A DNA stretch of 64,000 bases, taken from the NCBI RefSeq assembly GCF_026341515.1, contig NZ_JAPEOK010000001.1, positions 6,386,001 through 6,450,000 of the forward strand. The letters are read 5' to 3'. Both the position numbers and the translations under genes were made by a program. Below are positions 27,429 to 36,013 of this stretch, one piece after another. Position 1 is the stretch's first letter. Each line of letters starts with the position of its first letter. A model generated the notes under the pieces. That model ran no database searches. It was not told the origin of the DNA and saw only the letters and a list, made by a program, of their open reading frames with translations. Origin of the DNA: Streptomyces sp. NBC_00878 (lineage in GTDB: Bacteria > Actinomycetota > Actinomycetes > Streptomycetales > Streptomycetaceae).

Positions 27429-28936
27429 GCACCCCGGCCCAGTCCCTGGTCCAGTCCGTCGACTGGCTCGCGATCGCGCCGCCCACCATCGCGGCGGTCG
27501 TCGGACTCGTGGTGCTCGTCACCGACCTCTTCGTGGGAGACAACAGGAAGGCCCTGCTCGGCTGGGTCTCCGTCGCAGGACTCGCCATCTCCGCGCTCAT
27601 GTTGCTGCCCCTCCTGGACGGTGACCGCTCCACCTTCTGCCTGACGGGCGACGCCGCCGTCTGCAGCTACACCGCGGACGGGTTCACGCTGGTCATCCAG
27701 TTCCTCGTCCTCGGCGGCGCCCTCCTGGCGGCACTCCTGTCGGTGACCGCCCTCAAGGACGCCAACAGGGAACTCCCCGAAGGGGAGTTCTGGTTCCTGC
27801 TGCTCTCCTCCGCCGCGGGCGCCGCCCTGCTGCCCGCCTCCCGCGACCTCGCGACCCTGATCGTCGCCCTGGAGGTCGCCTCCCTGCCCGCCTTCGCCCT
27901 CGTAGGCATCAGGCACGGCGACAGGAAGTCCTCAGAAGCGGCTTTGAAGTTCTTCCTGTCCTCGGTCACCGCGACCGCCGTGAGCCTCATGGGCATCAGC
28001 TTCGTCTACGCGTCGACGGGCACCCTGTACCTCACCGATATCGCCACCAAGATCGAGAACGTCGACGGCCAGCTGCACACGCTCGCCCAGACGGGCGTCG
28101 TCCTCACCCTCGTGGGCTTCGCCTTCAAGACGGCCGCCGTCCCCTTCCACTTCTGGGTACCCGACACCTACGTAGGAGCGCCTCTCCCGGTCGCGGCCTA
28201 CCTGTCGGTCGTCGGCAAGGCGGTCGGCTTCTCCGGGCTCATCCTCGTCACCGTGATCGCCCTCCCGTCGTACGCGGACGTCTGGGGCCCGGCACTCGCC
28301 GCCCTGGCCGCGCTCACCATGACCATCGGCAACGTCGGCGCCCTCAGGCAGCAGGCCACGCGCGCGTACAGCGCGGTCCGCCTGCTCGCCTGGTCCTCCG
28401 TCGGCCAGGCCGGCTACCTCCTGGTGCCGATCGCCGCCGCCGCGTACTCCGAGGACGCCGAGAAGGCCATCGGCTCCACCCTCGCGTACGCCCTGATGTA
28501 CGCCGCGGTGAACCTCGGCGCCTTCGCGGTGGCCGCCCTGGTCGCCCGTACGAAGCCGCTGAACCGCGTCAGCGACTACCGGGGCCTGTACGCCTCACGG
28601 CCCCTCGCAGCGCTCGTCCTCGGCTTCTTCCTGCTCTGTCTCGCGGGCCTGCCGCCGGGCATCATCGGCCTCTTCGCGAAGGTCACCGTCTTCTCGGCGG
28701 CCGTCGACGCGGGTCTCGGCTGGCTCGCCGTGGTCATGGCCGTCAACGTCGTGATCGCGCTCTTCTACTACCTCCAGTGGACGACCCTCCTGTTCCGTGC
28801 CCCGGAGGGCGAGCCCGAGACTCACCGCGTCCCGGCCCCGCTCACGGCCGCGATCGCCCTGACCGCCGCCCTCGGCATCGCGCTCTCCGGAGCACCCCAG
28901 CTGGTTCTGCGCTTCTCCGACACAGGCCTCTTCTGA
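27425..28936 (+). CDS. nuoN: NADH-quinone oxidoreductase subunit N
   Basis: 503-residue antiporter-like subunit, last gene of the cluster. Landmarks: LLLSSAAGAALLPASRDLATL, the Lys/Glu pair in LEVASLPAFALVGIRH, FKTAAVPFHFWVPDTYVGAP, ARTKPLNRVSDYRGLY, and LCLAGLPPGIIGLFAKVTVF. The ATG at 27425 is in the nuoM stop overlap (ATGA). After it the run ends; no nuoD, E, F or G appears before or after the cluster in the window. Confidence 0.93.
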   Translation: MSTPAQSLVQSVDWLAIAPPTIAAVVGLVVLVTDLFVGDNRKALLGWVSVAGLAISALMLLPLLDGDRSTFCLTGDAAVCSYTADGFTLVIQFLVLGGALLAALLSVTALKDANRELPEGEFWFLLLSSAAGAALLPASRDLATLIVALEVASLPAFALVGIRHGDRKSSEAALKFFLSSVTATAVSLMGISFVYASTGTLYLTDIATKIENVDGQLHTLAQTGVVLTLVGFAFKTAAVPFHFWVPDTYVGAPLPVAAYLSVVGKAVGFSGLILVTVIALPSYADVWGPALAALAALTMTIGNVGALRQQATRAYSAVRLLAWSSVGQAGYLLVPIAAAAYSEDAEKAIGSTLAYALMYAAVNLGAFAVAALVARTKPLNRVSDYRGLYASRPLAALVLGFFLLCLAGLPPGIIGLFAKVTVFSAAVDAGLGWLAVVMAVNVVIALFYYLQWTTLLFRAPEGEPETHRVPAPLTAAIALTAALGIALSGAPQLVLRFSDTGLF

Positions 28937-29180
28937 CCGTCGCTTCCTGAAGCATCCGCACCTCCACGCGCGTGGACCACCCGAGCCCCACGCGCGCGTG
29001 CGGCGTCCCTTCATCACCCGGACGGCCCCCCTCACGTCGCCGCGCGCACAAGGGAACTAGTGCCTCCCGCCTGGCGTTGACCAGTACGGGAGGGTCCACT
29101 GGACCGTGGAGCCACGGGCCAGTGACGTCAGATATCGACAAGCAAAGGGTTCCCCTGCCGCACGACTTGGAGGGCGTACC

Positions 29181-30044
29181 GTGCACCGCCGGCACAACGG
29201 GCTCAGGACCGCCGTACTCCTCGGGGGACTGTCCGCACTCATCATTGTCATCGGCAGTTTCTTCGGGCGTACGGGCCTCGTCGTCGCACTCTTCATCGCG
29301 ATCGGCACGAACGCGTACGCGTACTGGAACAGCGACAAAATGGCGCTACGCGCGATGCGCGCGCGCCCGGTGAGCGAGTTCGAGGCCCCGGCCCTCTACA
29401 AGATCGTTCGCGAGCTCTCCACGCAGGCCCGCCAGCCCATGCCCCGCCTGTACATCTCCCCGACGGAGGCGCCGAACGCGTTCGCGACGGGCCGCAACCC
29501 GCGCAACGCCGCGGTGTGCTGCACAGAGGGCATCCTGCGCATCCTGAACGAGCGGGAGTTGCGCGGCGTCATCGGCCATGAGCTGAGCCACGTCTACAAC
29601 CGCGACATCCTGATCTCGTCGGTCGCCGGTGCCCTGGCCTCCGTCATCATGTTCCTGGTCAACTTCGCCTGGCTTATCCCGATCGGCCGTTCGAGCGACG
29701 ACGACGGGCCCGGCCTTCTCGGGATGCTGTTGATCATGATCCTGGGTCCGCTCGCCGCGTCTCTCATCCAGCTCGCCATCAACCGTTCCAGGGAGTACGA
29801 GGCGGACGCGTCCGGCGCGCAGCTCACCGGCGACCCGCTGGCCCTCGCGAGCGCACTGCGTAAGCTGGAAGCAGGCACGAAACAGCTTCCGCTGCCCCCG
29901 GAGCCGCGCATCGAGACCGCAAGTCACATGATGATCGCCAACCCCTTCCGTCCAGGCCAGGGACTTTCCAAGATGTTCTCTACGCACCCGCCGATGGCGG
30001 AGCGCATCGCCCGGCTAGAGCAGATGGCAGGTCACCACCAGTGA
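29181..30044 (+). CDS. htpX: membrane zinc metalloprotease HtpX (M48)
   Basis: 287-residue inner-membrane protease for quality control of membrane proteins. Two N-terminal helices ([37 protein letters not shown]) precede the catalytic motif HELSH in [14 protein letters not shown]; the third zinc ligand is the Glu in [13 protein letters not shown]. Two more helices lie between. GTG 29181 is preferred because GGAGGG lies about 8 nt upstream and the protein then starts with the usual RRHNGLRTA. The 244 bp before it contain G/C-rich palindromes (acgcgcgt) but no gene. Overlaps yccF by 4 bp. Confidence 0.93.
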   Translation: MHRRHNGLRTAVLLGGLSALIIVIGSFFGRTGLVVALFIAIGTNAYAYWNSDKMALRAMRARPVSEFEAPALYKIVRELSTQARQPMPRLYISPTEAPNAFATGRNPRNAAVCCTEGILRILNERELRGVIGHELSHVYNRDILISSVAGALASVIMFLVNFAWLIPIGRSSDDDGPGLLGMLLIMILGPLAASLIQLAINRSREYEADASGAQLTGDPLALASALRKLEAGTKQLPLPPEPRIETASHMMIANPFRPGQGLSKMFSTHPPMAERIARLEQMAGHHQ

Positions 30045-30439
30045 AGACAATCCTGAACGTCATTTGGTTCGTCCTGAGCGGCTTCTGGCTGTTCCTCGGC
30101 TACATGCTCGCGGGCCTGCTGCTGTGCATCACGATCATCGGCATCCCGTTCGGCATCGCGGCCTTCCGGATCGGTGTCTACGCGCTGTGGCCCTTCGGCC
30201 GGACGACGGTCGAGCGCCGCGACGCCGGTGCACCGTCCTTCATCGGCAACATCCTGTGGCTGATCCTCGCCGGCTGGTGGCTCACCCTCGCCCACATCTT
30301 CACGGGCATCCTCCAGTGCATCACGATCATCGGCATCCCTCTGGGACTCGCCAACTTCAAGCTGATCCCGGTCTCGCTGTTCCCCCTGGGGCGCGAAATC
30401 GTGCGCACGGACCAGCCGTTCGCGCAGGCGCGCTGGTAG
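30041..30439 (+). CDS. yccF: YccF domain-containing inner membrane protein
   Basis: 132-residue protein with two tandem YccF (DUF307) repeats: [20 protein letters not shown]...[12 protein letters not shown] and [20 protein letters not shown]...[12 protein letters not shown]. Each unit has two membrane helices and the ITIIGIP signature. Biochemical function is not established for the family. Translationally coupled to htpX by a GTGA overlap, which suggests a shared role in membrane stress, though this is only positional. Confidence 0.88.
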   Translation: MKTILNVIWFVLSGFWLFLGYMLAGLLLCITIIGIPFGIAAFRIGVYALWPFGRTTVERRDAGAPSFIGNILWLILAGWWLTLAHIFTGILQCITIIGIPLGLANFKLIPVSLFPLGREIVRTDQPFAQARW

Positions 30440-30452
30440 CGCGGCGCCGGGG

Positions 30453-31592
30453 GTGCGGCGGCCGAAGTACGCCCTGGCGGCGTACGACGCCGATGCCGAG
30501 GACGATGAGATCCGGGCCCTGTGCTTGGACGCCGAGAACCTCTTCGGCGATCCGCCGCCTCCCGCGCGCGGGACGTACGAACTGATCGGCTGCGCCCCCG
30601 AAGGGGAGCTGAACAAAGCCCTCACGCGCGCGCGTGCCGACGGCTCGGCGTCCCTCGGCATCCTCACCCTGGAGATCCTCGACAAGGAGGGCGTACAGGT
30701 CGAGGAGTGGTCACTGGAGGACGTACGCGTCCTCGGCGACCGCCCGTGTGCGCGTGACCTCTCGCTGCGCGACATCACGATCGAGGCCTCCGAGTCCCCG
30801 CGCAACCCGCACGACTATCCACAGTGCCCGCCGCTCTCCCCGGGCTACCGGCTGCGCGGCGCGCAGGACGAACCATGGGGCGGCTGCCGGGACTTGGCGC
30901 ACGTCCAGGACGGGCAGCCTGACCTCGCCGAACCGTCCGTGCGGCTGCTCGGCTGCTCCCTGCGCGGCGCTCTCCGGGCGGCCCTCGACGCGGGGGAGGA
31001 GGACCTCGGGCACGCCAGGCTGATACGCCTCGACACGTCCGGCCGCACCGTCCAGTCCGCCGTCGAGGGCGAACTCGTCGCGTGGATCCCGTCCGCGCGC
31101 GGACGCGGCCTGGTGGACCTCACGCTGGAACCCTGGTCGGAGCGGCCGCCGCCCGCGGCCGAGGAGGTCTGGGAACTGTGGGACGGCGGCCGCCCGAGCG
31201 AGCCCGGCCGCTGGGCCCGGTGCGGCGTGGAGGCGCGCCGCCACTGGCTGGGAGTGGCGCTGGACCGTCACGAGCCGAACAGACGCGACGCGGAACCCGG
31301 CGGCACCTATCACCTCGACGGCCGCCACGTCACCGACCATCCGGGCTTCTTCTGCGCGCTGGGCGAGGCGGTGAACGGGCCCGCGGGCTATTTCGGTTGG
31401 GGGCTGGACGCGCTCACGGACTGCCTCCGCGGCCGCTGGGGTGCCCAACGGCCCTTCACCCTCGTCTGGCACGACGCGGACGTCGCCCGCACCTGCCTCG
31501 GCCTCGTCGCGCGCACCGACCATCGGCCGAGGACGTTCGAGGAACTCCTTGAATTCCTCGCGGAAAAGGACGTCGCGGTGCGTCTCGAATGA
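30453..31592 (+). CDS. barstar-domain protein with duplicated N-terminal module
   Basis: 379 residues. The C-terminal ~95 residues are a barstar (barnase inhibitor) domain: YHLDGRHVTDHPGFFCALGE, GPAGYFGWGLDALTDCLRG, FTLVWHDADVA and TFEELLEFLAEK. The upstream part contains two related modules: YELIGCAPEGELNKALTRAR and VRLLGCSLRGALRAALDAG, each followed by a strand pattern (L..L..LD..G..V), so it looks duplicated. Barstar proteins bind and block ribonucleases; no barnase-like gene is beside it. Start codon is uncertain: the ATG/GTG at 30453 is 13 bp after yccF. It precedes an SMI1/KNR4 gene, another immunity-type family. Confidence 0.82.
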   Translation: MRRPKYALAAYDADAEDDEIRALCLDAENLFGDPPPPARGTYELIGCAPEGELNKALTRARADGSASLGILTLEILDKEGVQVEEWSLEDVRVLGDRPCARDLSLRDITIEASESPRNPHDYPQCPPLSPGYRLRGAQDEPWGGCRDLAHVQDGQPDLAEPSVRLLGCSLRGALRAALDAGEEDLGHARLIRLDTSGRTVQSAVEGELVAWIPSARGRGLVDLTLEPWSERPPPAAEEVWELWDGGRPSEPGRWARCGVEARRHWLGVALDRHEPNRRDAEPGGTYHLDGRHVTDHPGFFCALGEAVNGPAGYFGWGLDALTDCLRGRWGAQRPFTLVWHDADVARTCLGLVARTDHRPRTFEELLEFLAEKDVAVRLE

Positions 31593-31643
31593 GGGTTATC
31601 CACAGGCTGCCCGAATGTCAGTGGCGCCCTGCATCATGAACGC

Positions 31644-32210
31644 ATGACCGAGATCGAGCAGCTGCTGGCAAGTGTCTCCGCTGAGGCACGCAACTCCCGG
31701 CCGTGGGGCTGGCCTTCGCTCCCCGAGCCCGTGGACGCGGCCACGCTCGCCCGCGCTGAGTCCGCCCTGGGCTTCCACATCCCGCCGCTGCTCGCTGCCC
31801 TCTACCTGCGGATAGGCGACGGAGGATTCGGCCCGGAGTACGGTCTGCTGCCTTTGCTCGACAGCCCGCCCTCCGGCGAGCCCGCCGTCGTCGCGCAGTA
31901 TCTCGCCCATCGTGAGAGCGGCCGCAAGGACCCTGAATGGCCCTGGCCCGAGGGCGTCCTGCCGATATCCCACTGGGGTTGTGGCATGTACGCGTGTGTG
32001 GACTGCCGCACCCCCGACGCCACCGTCCTCCTCTTCGAGCCCAACGCGGACGAGGCCGACCACGCCTGGTACGTGGACGCCCCCACCCTCACGGCCTGGC
32101 TCCGCACCTGGCTCGACGGCACGGGCTGGTACGACGAGTCCCACGACGGGGCGGATCTGATGCCTTGGGGCGACTTCCGCATACGCACGGGGACGGCGCG
32201 GGCTTCGTAG
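31644..32210 (+). CDS. SMI1/KNR4 family (SUKH) protein
   Basis: 188-residue SUKH-fold protein. Recognisable features: LPEPVDAATLARAESALGFHIPPLLAALYLRIGDGGFGPEYGLLPL, which is the family N-terminal helix pair with the conserved IPP and GDGGFGP turn, then ISHWGCGMYACVDC and VLLFEPNADEADHAWYV. SUKH proteins are frequent immunity proteins against contact-dependent or polymorphic toxins, or ligand-binding adaptors. No toxin gene adjoins it. The two Cys (GCGMYACVDC) are typical of this streptomycete subgroup. Confidence 0.85.
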   Translation: MTEIEQLLASVSAEARNSRPWGWPSLPEPVDAATLARAESALGFHIPPLLAALYLRIGDGGFGPEYGLLPLLDSPPSGEPAVVAQYLAHRESGRKDPEWPWPEGVLPISHWGCGMYACVDCRTPDATVLLFEPNADEADHAWYVDAPTLTAWLRTWLDGTGWYDESHDGADLMPWGDFRIRTGTARAS

Positions 32211-32390
32211 CGCGCGAAGGAGTCTCGGCGTTTCGAGGAGGCGGGCGCCTTCCGGGGTGCGGGGGGATTGCGCGGCCAGCCCCCAAGACGAGCCCCCACG
32301 GCCTGCCCGCGTGCACCCGCACCCGCACCTGCACCCGCCCCTGCCCCCACCCCCACACTCCGCGCGGAGCACTCTGTCCCAGCGGTCCGT

Positions 32391-32404
32391 GCTCAGCGCT
32401 GAGC
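32391..32404. terminator. palindrome at the convergent 3' ends of SMI1 and permease genes
   Basis: Perfect 14-bp palindrome GCTCAGCGCTGAGC followed by a related half GCTCAGAGCTCAGC. It lies 3 bp beyond the permease stop. The 180 bp before it contain a CACCCG simple repeat (32314-32355) and no gene. Confidence 0.4.
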
Positions 32405-32406
32405 GC

Positions 32407-33692
32407 TCAGAGCTCAGCGCGAGACAACCGTCTCCTCACCCCATACGCGACCGCTCCCAACCCCAGCACCCCCACGCCCACAACCACCGACACCCACGGC
32501 AGTGCGAAAGCCAACGTCACACACCCCGCCAGTCCCACCACTGGCAAAACCCGCGACACGACGGTCGAACTCAACGTCCAGGCCGCCGCGTTGGCGATCG
32601 CGTAGTACACCAACACCCCGAAGGAGGAGAAGCCGATAGCACCCCGCACATCCACCGTCGCGGCCAGCGCGACGACCACCGCCCCAACGGCCAGCTCCGC
32701 CCGATGAGGTACCTGGAAGCGCGGATGCACGGCGGCCAGCGCGCTCGGGAGATGCCGGTCGCGGGCCATGGCCAGCGTCGTCCGTGACACCCCCAGGATC
32801 AGCGCGAGAAGAGAGCCGAGTGCGGCTACGGCAGCACCTACCCGTACGACCGGGACGAGCTCCGGCACACCCGCGGCGCGCACCGCGTCGGCCAGCGGTG
32901 CCGTCGCCTGCCCGAGCCCAGCACAGAGAGGACAGCCACCGCGACAGCCGCGTACACCACCAGCGTGATGCCCAGCGCGAGTGGGATCGCGCGCGGAATG
33001 GTGCGCGCCGGATCCCGTACCTCCTCACCGAGCGTCGCGATCCGCGCGTATCCGGCAAAGGCGAAGAACAGCAGGCCGGCAGCCTGAAGCACACCGCCCA
33101 CGCCCCCGGAGATCCCTACGTCCAGCCGCCCGGCATCGGAGTTGTCGGAGGCGAGACACACGACGACCACGGAAGCGAGGACCCCGAGGACTACCGCCAC
33201 AATCGCCCGCGTCAGCCACGCGGACTTCTGCACACCGCTGTAGTTCACCGCGGTCAGCGCCACCACTGCCCCTACAGCCACGGCGTGCGCCTGTCCCGGC
33301 CAGAGGTACGCGCCCACGGTGAGTGCCATCGCCGCACACGAGGAGGTTTTGCCGACGACGAACGACCAGCCCGCCAGATACCCCCAGAACTCCCCGAGCC
33401 GCTCCCGCCCGTATACATACGTCCCGCCCGACGCGGGGTAGCGGGCGGCGAGGCGCGCCGCCGACGACGCGTTGCAGTAGGCGACGGCGGCGGCGATGCC
33501 CAGGCCGAGGAGAAGCCCGGACCCGGCGGCCCGTGCCGCGGGGCCCAGCGCGGCGAAGATTCCCGCACCGAGCATCGAGCCGAGGCCGATGACAACGGCG
33601 TCGCCGACGCCGAGCGTCCGCCGCAGTGCCACCGGGTGTTGCGGTGAACCGGGTTGGGCCGAAACGGGGCGGCCGGAATCGGACCGTGTCAT
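32407..33692 (-). pseudogene. APC family amino acid permease, frameshifted
   Basis: Two overlapping frames together encode one APC-superfamily transporter. The first (33692 down to about 32910) carries VIGLGSMLGAGIFAALGPAA, YPASGGTYVYGRERLGEFWGYLAGW and further helices up to VYAAVAVAVLSVLGSG; then it goes out of frame. The second frame (to 32407) resumes with ATAPLADAVRAAGVPELVPV and the last helices, ending RRRLSRAEL. One base appears to be missing (or two added) at about 32905-32935. Either a real inactivation or a sequencing error; the rest of the gene shows no decay. Substrate unknown; cationic amino acid transporter-like in pattern. Confidence 0.82.
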
Positions 33693-33893
33693 GACGCGCA
33701 CCCTACTGATCAGTGCAACCGGCTACCGGCGCTCCGACGTCCTCCCCTGCGATAGCGAACGAAAAACGAGCAAACAAGCAATCAAGCAAGCGAGTAGACA
33801 AAGGCACGACGAGTACCACGCGAACGGCATGAACACAGCCTGGCGGGAGCAAGATCACAGCACAGGCACAGCGCGGAGAGGCAGGTTCACGGC

Positions 33894-34160
33894 ATGGGCA
33901 TCATCAGCTGGATCATCCTGGGGCTGTTGGCCGGCGCCATCGCCAAATTCTTGCTGCCGGGCCGTGACCCCGGCGGCTTCATCGGCACGACGCTGATAGG
34001 CGTCGCGGGCGCGTTCATCGGCGGCTGGATATCGGCCCGCTGGCTGGACCACCCGGTCACCAAGGACTTCTACGACGGCACCACCTGGGCCGCCGCGATC
34101 GGCGGCTCGCTCGTCCTGCTGATCGCCTACCGTCTTCTGTTCGGCAACTCGCGCAACTGA
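33894..34160 (+). CDS. GlsB/YeaQ/YmgE family stress-response membrane protein
   Basis: 88-residue transglycosylase-associated (YeaQ-type) protein with three short membrane helices: IISWIILGLLAGAIAKFLLPG, GFIGTTLIGVAGAFIGGWI and WAAAIGGSLVLLIAYRLLFG. The GRDPGGFIGT loop is the family signature. Family members are linked to general envelope stress, with no known enzyme activity. The 200-bp upstream region is unusually A-rich (gcaaacaagcaatcaagcaa) and holds its promoter. Followed by a perfect terminator and then the left end of the integrated element. Confidence 0.9.
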   Translation: MGIISWIILGLLAGAIAKFLLPGRDPGGFIGTTLIGVAGAFIGGWISARWLDHPVTKDFYDGTTWAAAIGGSLVLLIAYRLLFGNSRN

Positions 34161-34194
34161 GCGCGCACTCCTGAAGCCGCAGCCAGCAGGCGAG

Positions 34195-34223
34195 AAGGGT
34201 GGGCACCCACGGTGCCCACCCTT
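34195..34223. terminator. perfect terminator hairpin after glsB-type gene
   Basis: 13-bp perfect arms AAGGGTGGGCACC / GGTGCCCACCCTT with loop CAC. Before the element integrated, this hairpin would also have closed the convergent yajQ gene from the other side. Confidence 0.8.
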
Positions 34224-34264
34224 CCTCGTGCTTCCTTACCTGCGCGCAACGAGCACGCGGTCAC

Positions 34265-34276
34265 CGGTAGTTGACG
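34265..34276. other. attL core (left end of element)
   Basis: CGGTAGTTGACG. With the three bases on its left it reads, on the minus strand, as VNYR followed by TGA: the displaced original 3' end of yajQ. Confidence 0.8.
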
Positions 34277-34324
34277 TACCGCCGACTTGATCCTCTGACC
34301 TGCACGTAACCCCTGGAAGGGGGG

Positions 34325-34370
34325 TTGACGTGCGGAAACTACTGTCAGTATTTGCCACTGTTGCACAGTG
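34325..34370 (+). promoter_or_regulatory. candidate promoter and CACTGT-TGC-ACAGTG dyad
   Basis: TTGACG (34325-34330) is followed 17 bp later by a weak A/T-rich -10 (GTATTT), then by a perfect dyad CACTGT-TGC-ACAGTG at 34356-34370 where an operator would sit. It is the first such signal inside the left end and could control the transfer genes. The 254 bp between attL and the first gene contain no credible ORF. Confidence 0.45.
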
Positions 34371-34460
34371 TTATCCAGGGCCTTGTGCCCTGAGTGTGCC
34401 CTCGGGTGCCCGTGCTCCTCCGACTCCGCCTTGCCTCCGTCGACCTGACGGACGCAAAGC

Positions 34461-34494
34461 GGCGCCGCCCGGTGGTGAGACACCGGACGGCGCC
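34461..34494 (+). terminator. hairpin in leader of the first element gene
   Basis: 14-bp arms, GGCGCCGCCCGGTG and its complement with one mismatch, loop of 6. It lies 36 bp upstream of the GTG at 34531, after the candidate promoter, so it may act as a terminator/attenuator for the transfer operon. Confidence 0.55.
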
Positions 34495-34530
34495 TTGATC
34501 CGAGCCCCTTCCGATCAAGGAGTCAGACCC

Positions 34531-34803
34531 GTGAAGAACGTACCCGAGCCTGCCCGCGACCTCCTCGCGGCCGTTCTCGAAGCGCTCGACATCCCCCACC
34601 CCGCCACCATCGGCGACCGCGAGACCCACGACCGGATCCTGAACAACCGCGTCATGCAAGCGAAGATCGCCCTGCGCAGCGTCCTCGAAGACCACCCGCT
34701 CGGCACCGAGTGGACCGTCCAGTACTTGCGCGAGCAGCTGGCCGAGCACCCGCCCACGGGCTACCAGCACTACGCCGCCAAGGGTGCGGGGGCCGACCGA
34801 TGA
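34531..34803 (+). CDS. hypothetical protein, first gene of transfer region
   Basis: 90 residues beginning VKNVPEPARDLLAAVLEALDIPHP; GTG start with AAGGAG 7 nt upstream. Mostly helical by pattern (ARDLLAAVLEAL, MQAKIALRSVLED, VQYLREQLAEH), no membrane segment. I do not recognise the fold, but its position at the head of small transfer genes is typical of short conserved AICE proteins. Overlaps the next gene by 4 bp (ATGA). Confidence 0.75.
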   Translation: MKNVPEPARDLLAAVLEALDIPHPATIGDRETHDRILNNRVMQAKIALRSVLEDHPLGTEWTVQYLREQLAEHPPTGYQHYAAKGAGADR

Positions 34804-35162
34804 GCGCGCCCCGCACTGCCACCGTGCGCACCACGGACCACGGTGACGTCACGGTCACCTGTCCCGCCTGGTGCCTCGGCGCACACGACCAGGACGGCTA
34901 CCGCGCCGACATCGCCCACGATGGGCCCGAACACCCCTTCACCTACCGGGGCGAGACCGTCGGCAGCGTCCTGATCACGCAGGCCCCGTACGCCGAGACC
35001 ACTACCCGCCTCGCCCACGGGCACGTCGACCTCGTCATCGGGGGTACCAGCCTCGACCCCGCGGGCCTGGACGAACTGGCCGCCGCGCTCGTCGACTACG
35101 CCGTCGCCGTACGCCGTGCCGCCCGCGAGCTGGCCGTGATCCTCGCCGGAGGTGGCCAGTGA
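34800..35162 (+). CDS. DUF6907-like protein
   Basis: 120 residues with TVTCPAWCLGAHDQDGY near the N-terminus (Cys-x-x-x-Cys and a following His), then a beta-rich middle (VLITQAPYAETTTRL, GHVDLVIGG) and a helical C-terminus. This matches the DUF6907 group of small actinobacterial proteins often found in integrative elements; function unknown. ATG overlaps the previous stop; the next gene starts 4 bp before its end, so the run 34531-36190 looks like one operon. Confidence 0.65.
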   Translation: MSAPRTATVRTTDHGDVTVTCPAWCLGAHDQDGYRADIAHDGPEHPFTYRGETVGSVLITQAPYAETTTRLAHGHVDLVIGGTSLDPAGLDELAAALVDYAVAVRRAARELAVILAGGGQ

Positions 35163-35524
35163 GCGCCCCTCCCACGGTCGGTAAGGCTGCGTCCGTCAAG
35201 GTCGATCAGCAGCTGTATGACGACCTTCAGACCATGCTCGCCACGGGTATGACCGTGTCCGACGCGGTACGTACGGCGGTTGCCATCGTGGCCGGTACGT
35301 ACCGGCAGGCGTGGGGCACAGGCCGCTGCCCGGACGGCGTCCGTCCGACGATCACCCGGTACTGGGTTGACCGGTATGACGCAGGTCAGGAGCCGGAGCG
35401 CGGGTCGGTGCAGTCGACTGTTCCGACGCCGTATACCGAGCGTCCGACGCCGCGTCCGATCGTCCGACCGGAACGTCATACGCCGGTACGACAGGGGCCG
35501 CCGGATCAGGGGGCAACCTCATGA
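35159..35524 (+). CDS. ribbon-helix-helix-like protein
   Basis: 121 residues, GTG start. The segment SVKVDQQLYDDLQTMLATG followed by MTVSDAVRTAVAIVAGTYRQ has the strand-helix-helix pattern of CopG/Arc-type DNA-binding proteins. The C-terminal half is Pro/Arg/Thr-rich and probably unstructured. A small RHH protein beside a translocase could be an accessory transfer or copy-control factor; that role is inference. Confidence 0.6.
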   Translation: MSAPPTVGKAASVKVDQQLYDDLQTMLATGMTVSDAVRTAVAIVAGTYRQAWGTGRCPDGVRPTITRYWVDRYDAGQEPERGSVQSTVPTPYTERPTPRPIVRPERHTPVRQGPPDQGATS

Positions 35525-35694
35525 GGTGGCTTGTCCTCGGCGCCCTGCTGGGCCTGCTGCTCCTGTACCCGTCGCTCCTCGCGGTCATCGCGGCCGCGGT
35601 CGCGTGGCTCGTCTCGAAGCCCGTGATCGTGGCGTTCGCGCTCGGTCTCGCCGCCCGCCCTCACCTGCCCCGGATGCGGAGGTGGGCCCGATGA
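35521..35694 (+). CDS. 57-residue membrane protein (Spd-like)
   Basis: Small gene with ATG overlapping the preceding stop and its own stop overlapping the next ATG. Almost all hydrophobic: WLVLGALLGLLLLYPSLLAV and a second helix AWLVSKPVIVAFALGLAA, ending in Arg-rich PRMRRWAR. Size, membrane character and position between small transfer genes fit the plasmid-spread (Spd) proteins of Streptomyces conjugative elements. No sequence-level family assignment is possible by eye. Confidence 0.65.
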   Translation: MRWLVLGALLGLLLLYPSLLAVIAAAVAWLVSKPVIVAFALGLAARPHLPRMRRWAR

Positions 35695-36011
35695 GCGACG
35701 CCCTCGACAAGGCCGAGGCCGCGGTGAGAGAGGCCTCGACGGACACGGCCGCCGTGCAGCTGGCGTTCGCCGCGATGGAGCTGGCGAAGCTGGCCACCCA
35801 GCAGCAACAGCCGGCCGTGCAGCCCGCATGCGAGCACCAGCGCAAGCAGGGCCGGAGCGCGGGCCAGTGGCTCGCCATCGGGGGCGCCGTCTGTGTCGGC
35901 TCCGTCGGTCTGGCCTTCGCGTCTCTCGCCATCGCCATCGCTGCGTGCTGCGCCACCGGCTGCTTCGTGATCCTCCGCTCGATCTGGCAGAGCACTCAGA
36001 AGGGGAAGTGA
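35691..36011 (+). CDS. small membrane protein (Spd-like)
   Basis: 106 residues. An N-terminal helix (ALDKAEAAVREASTDTAAVQLAFAAMELAKLA) is followed by a Gln-rich linker and one or two hydrophobic segments (WLAIGGAVCVGSVGLAFASLAIAIAACCA). A soluble coiled N-terminus with a C-terminal membrane hairpin is again like spread proteins. Start ATG overlaps the previous stop. Confidence 0.65.
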   Translation: MSDALDKAEAAVREASTDTAAVQLAFAAMELAKLATQQQQPAVQPACEHQRKQGRSAGQWLAIGGAVCVGSVGLAFASLAIAIAACCATGCFVILRSIWQSTQKGK

Positions 36012-36013
36012 CC

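Noticed and set aside
34277..34530. Frame beginning at 34330 (MRKLLSVF...) as a longer first gene
   Set aside because: No ribosome site at 34330; the good AAGGAG site precedes GTG 34531, and the upstream part contains the hairpin.
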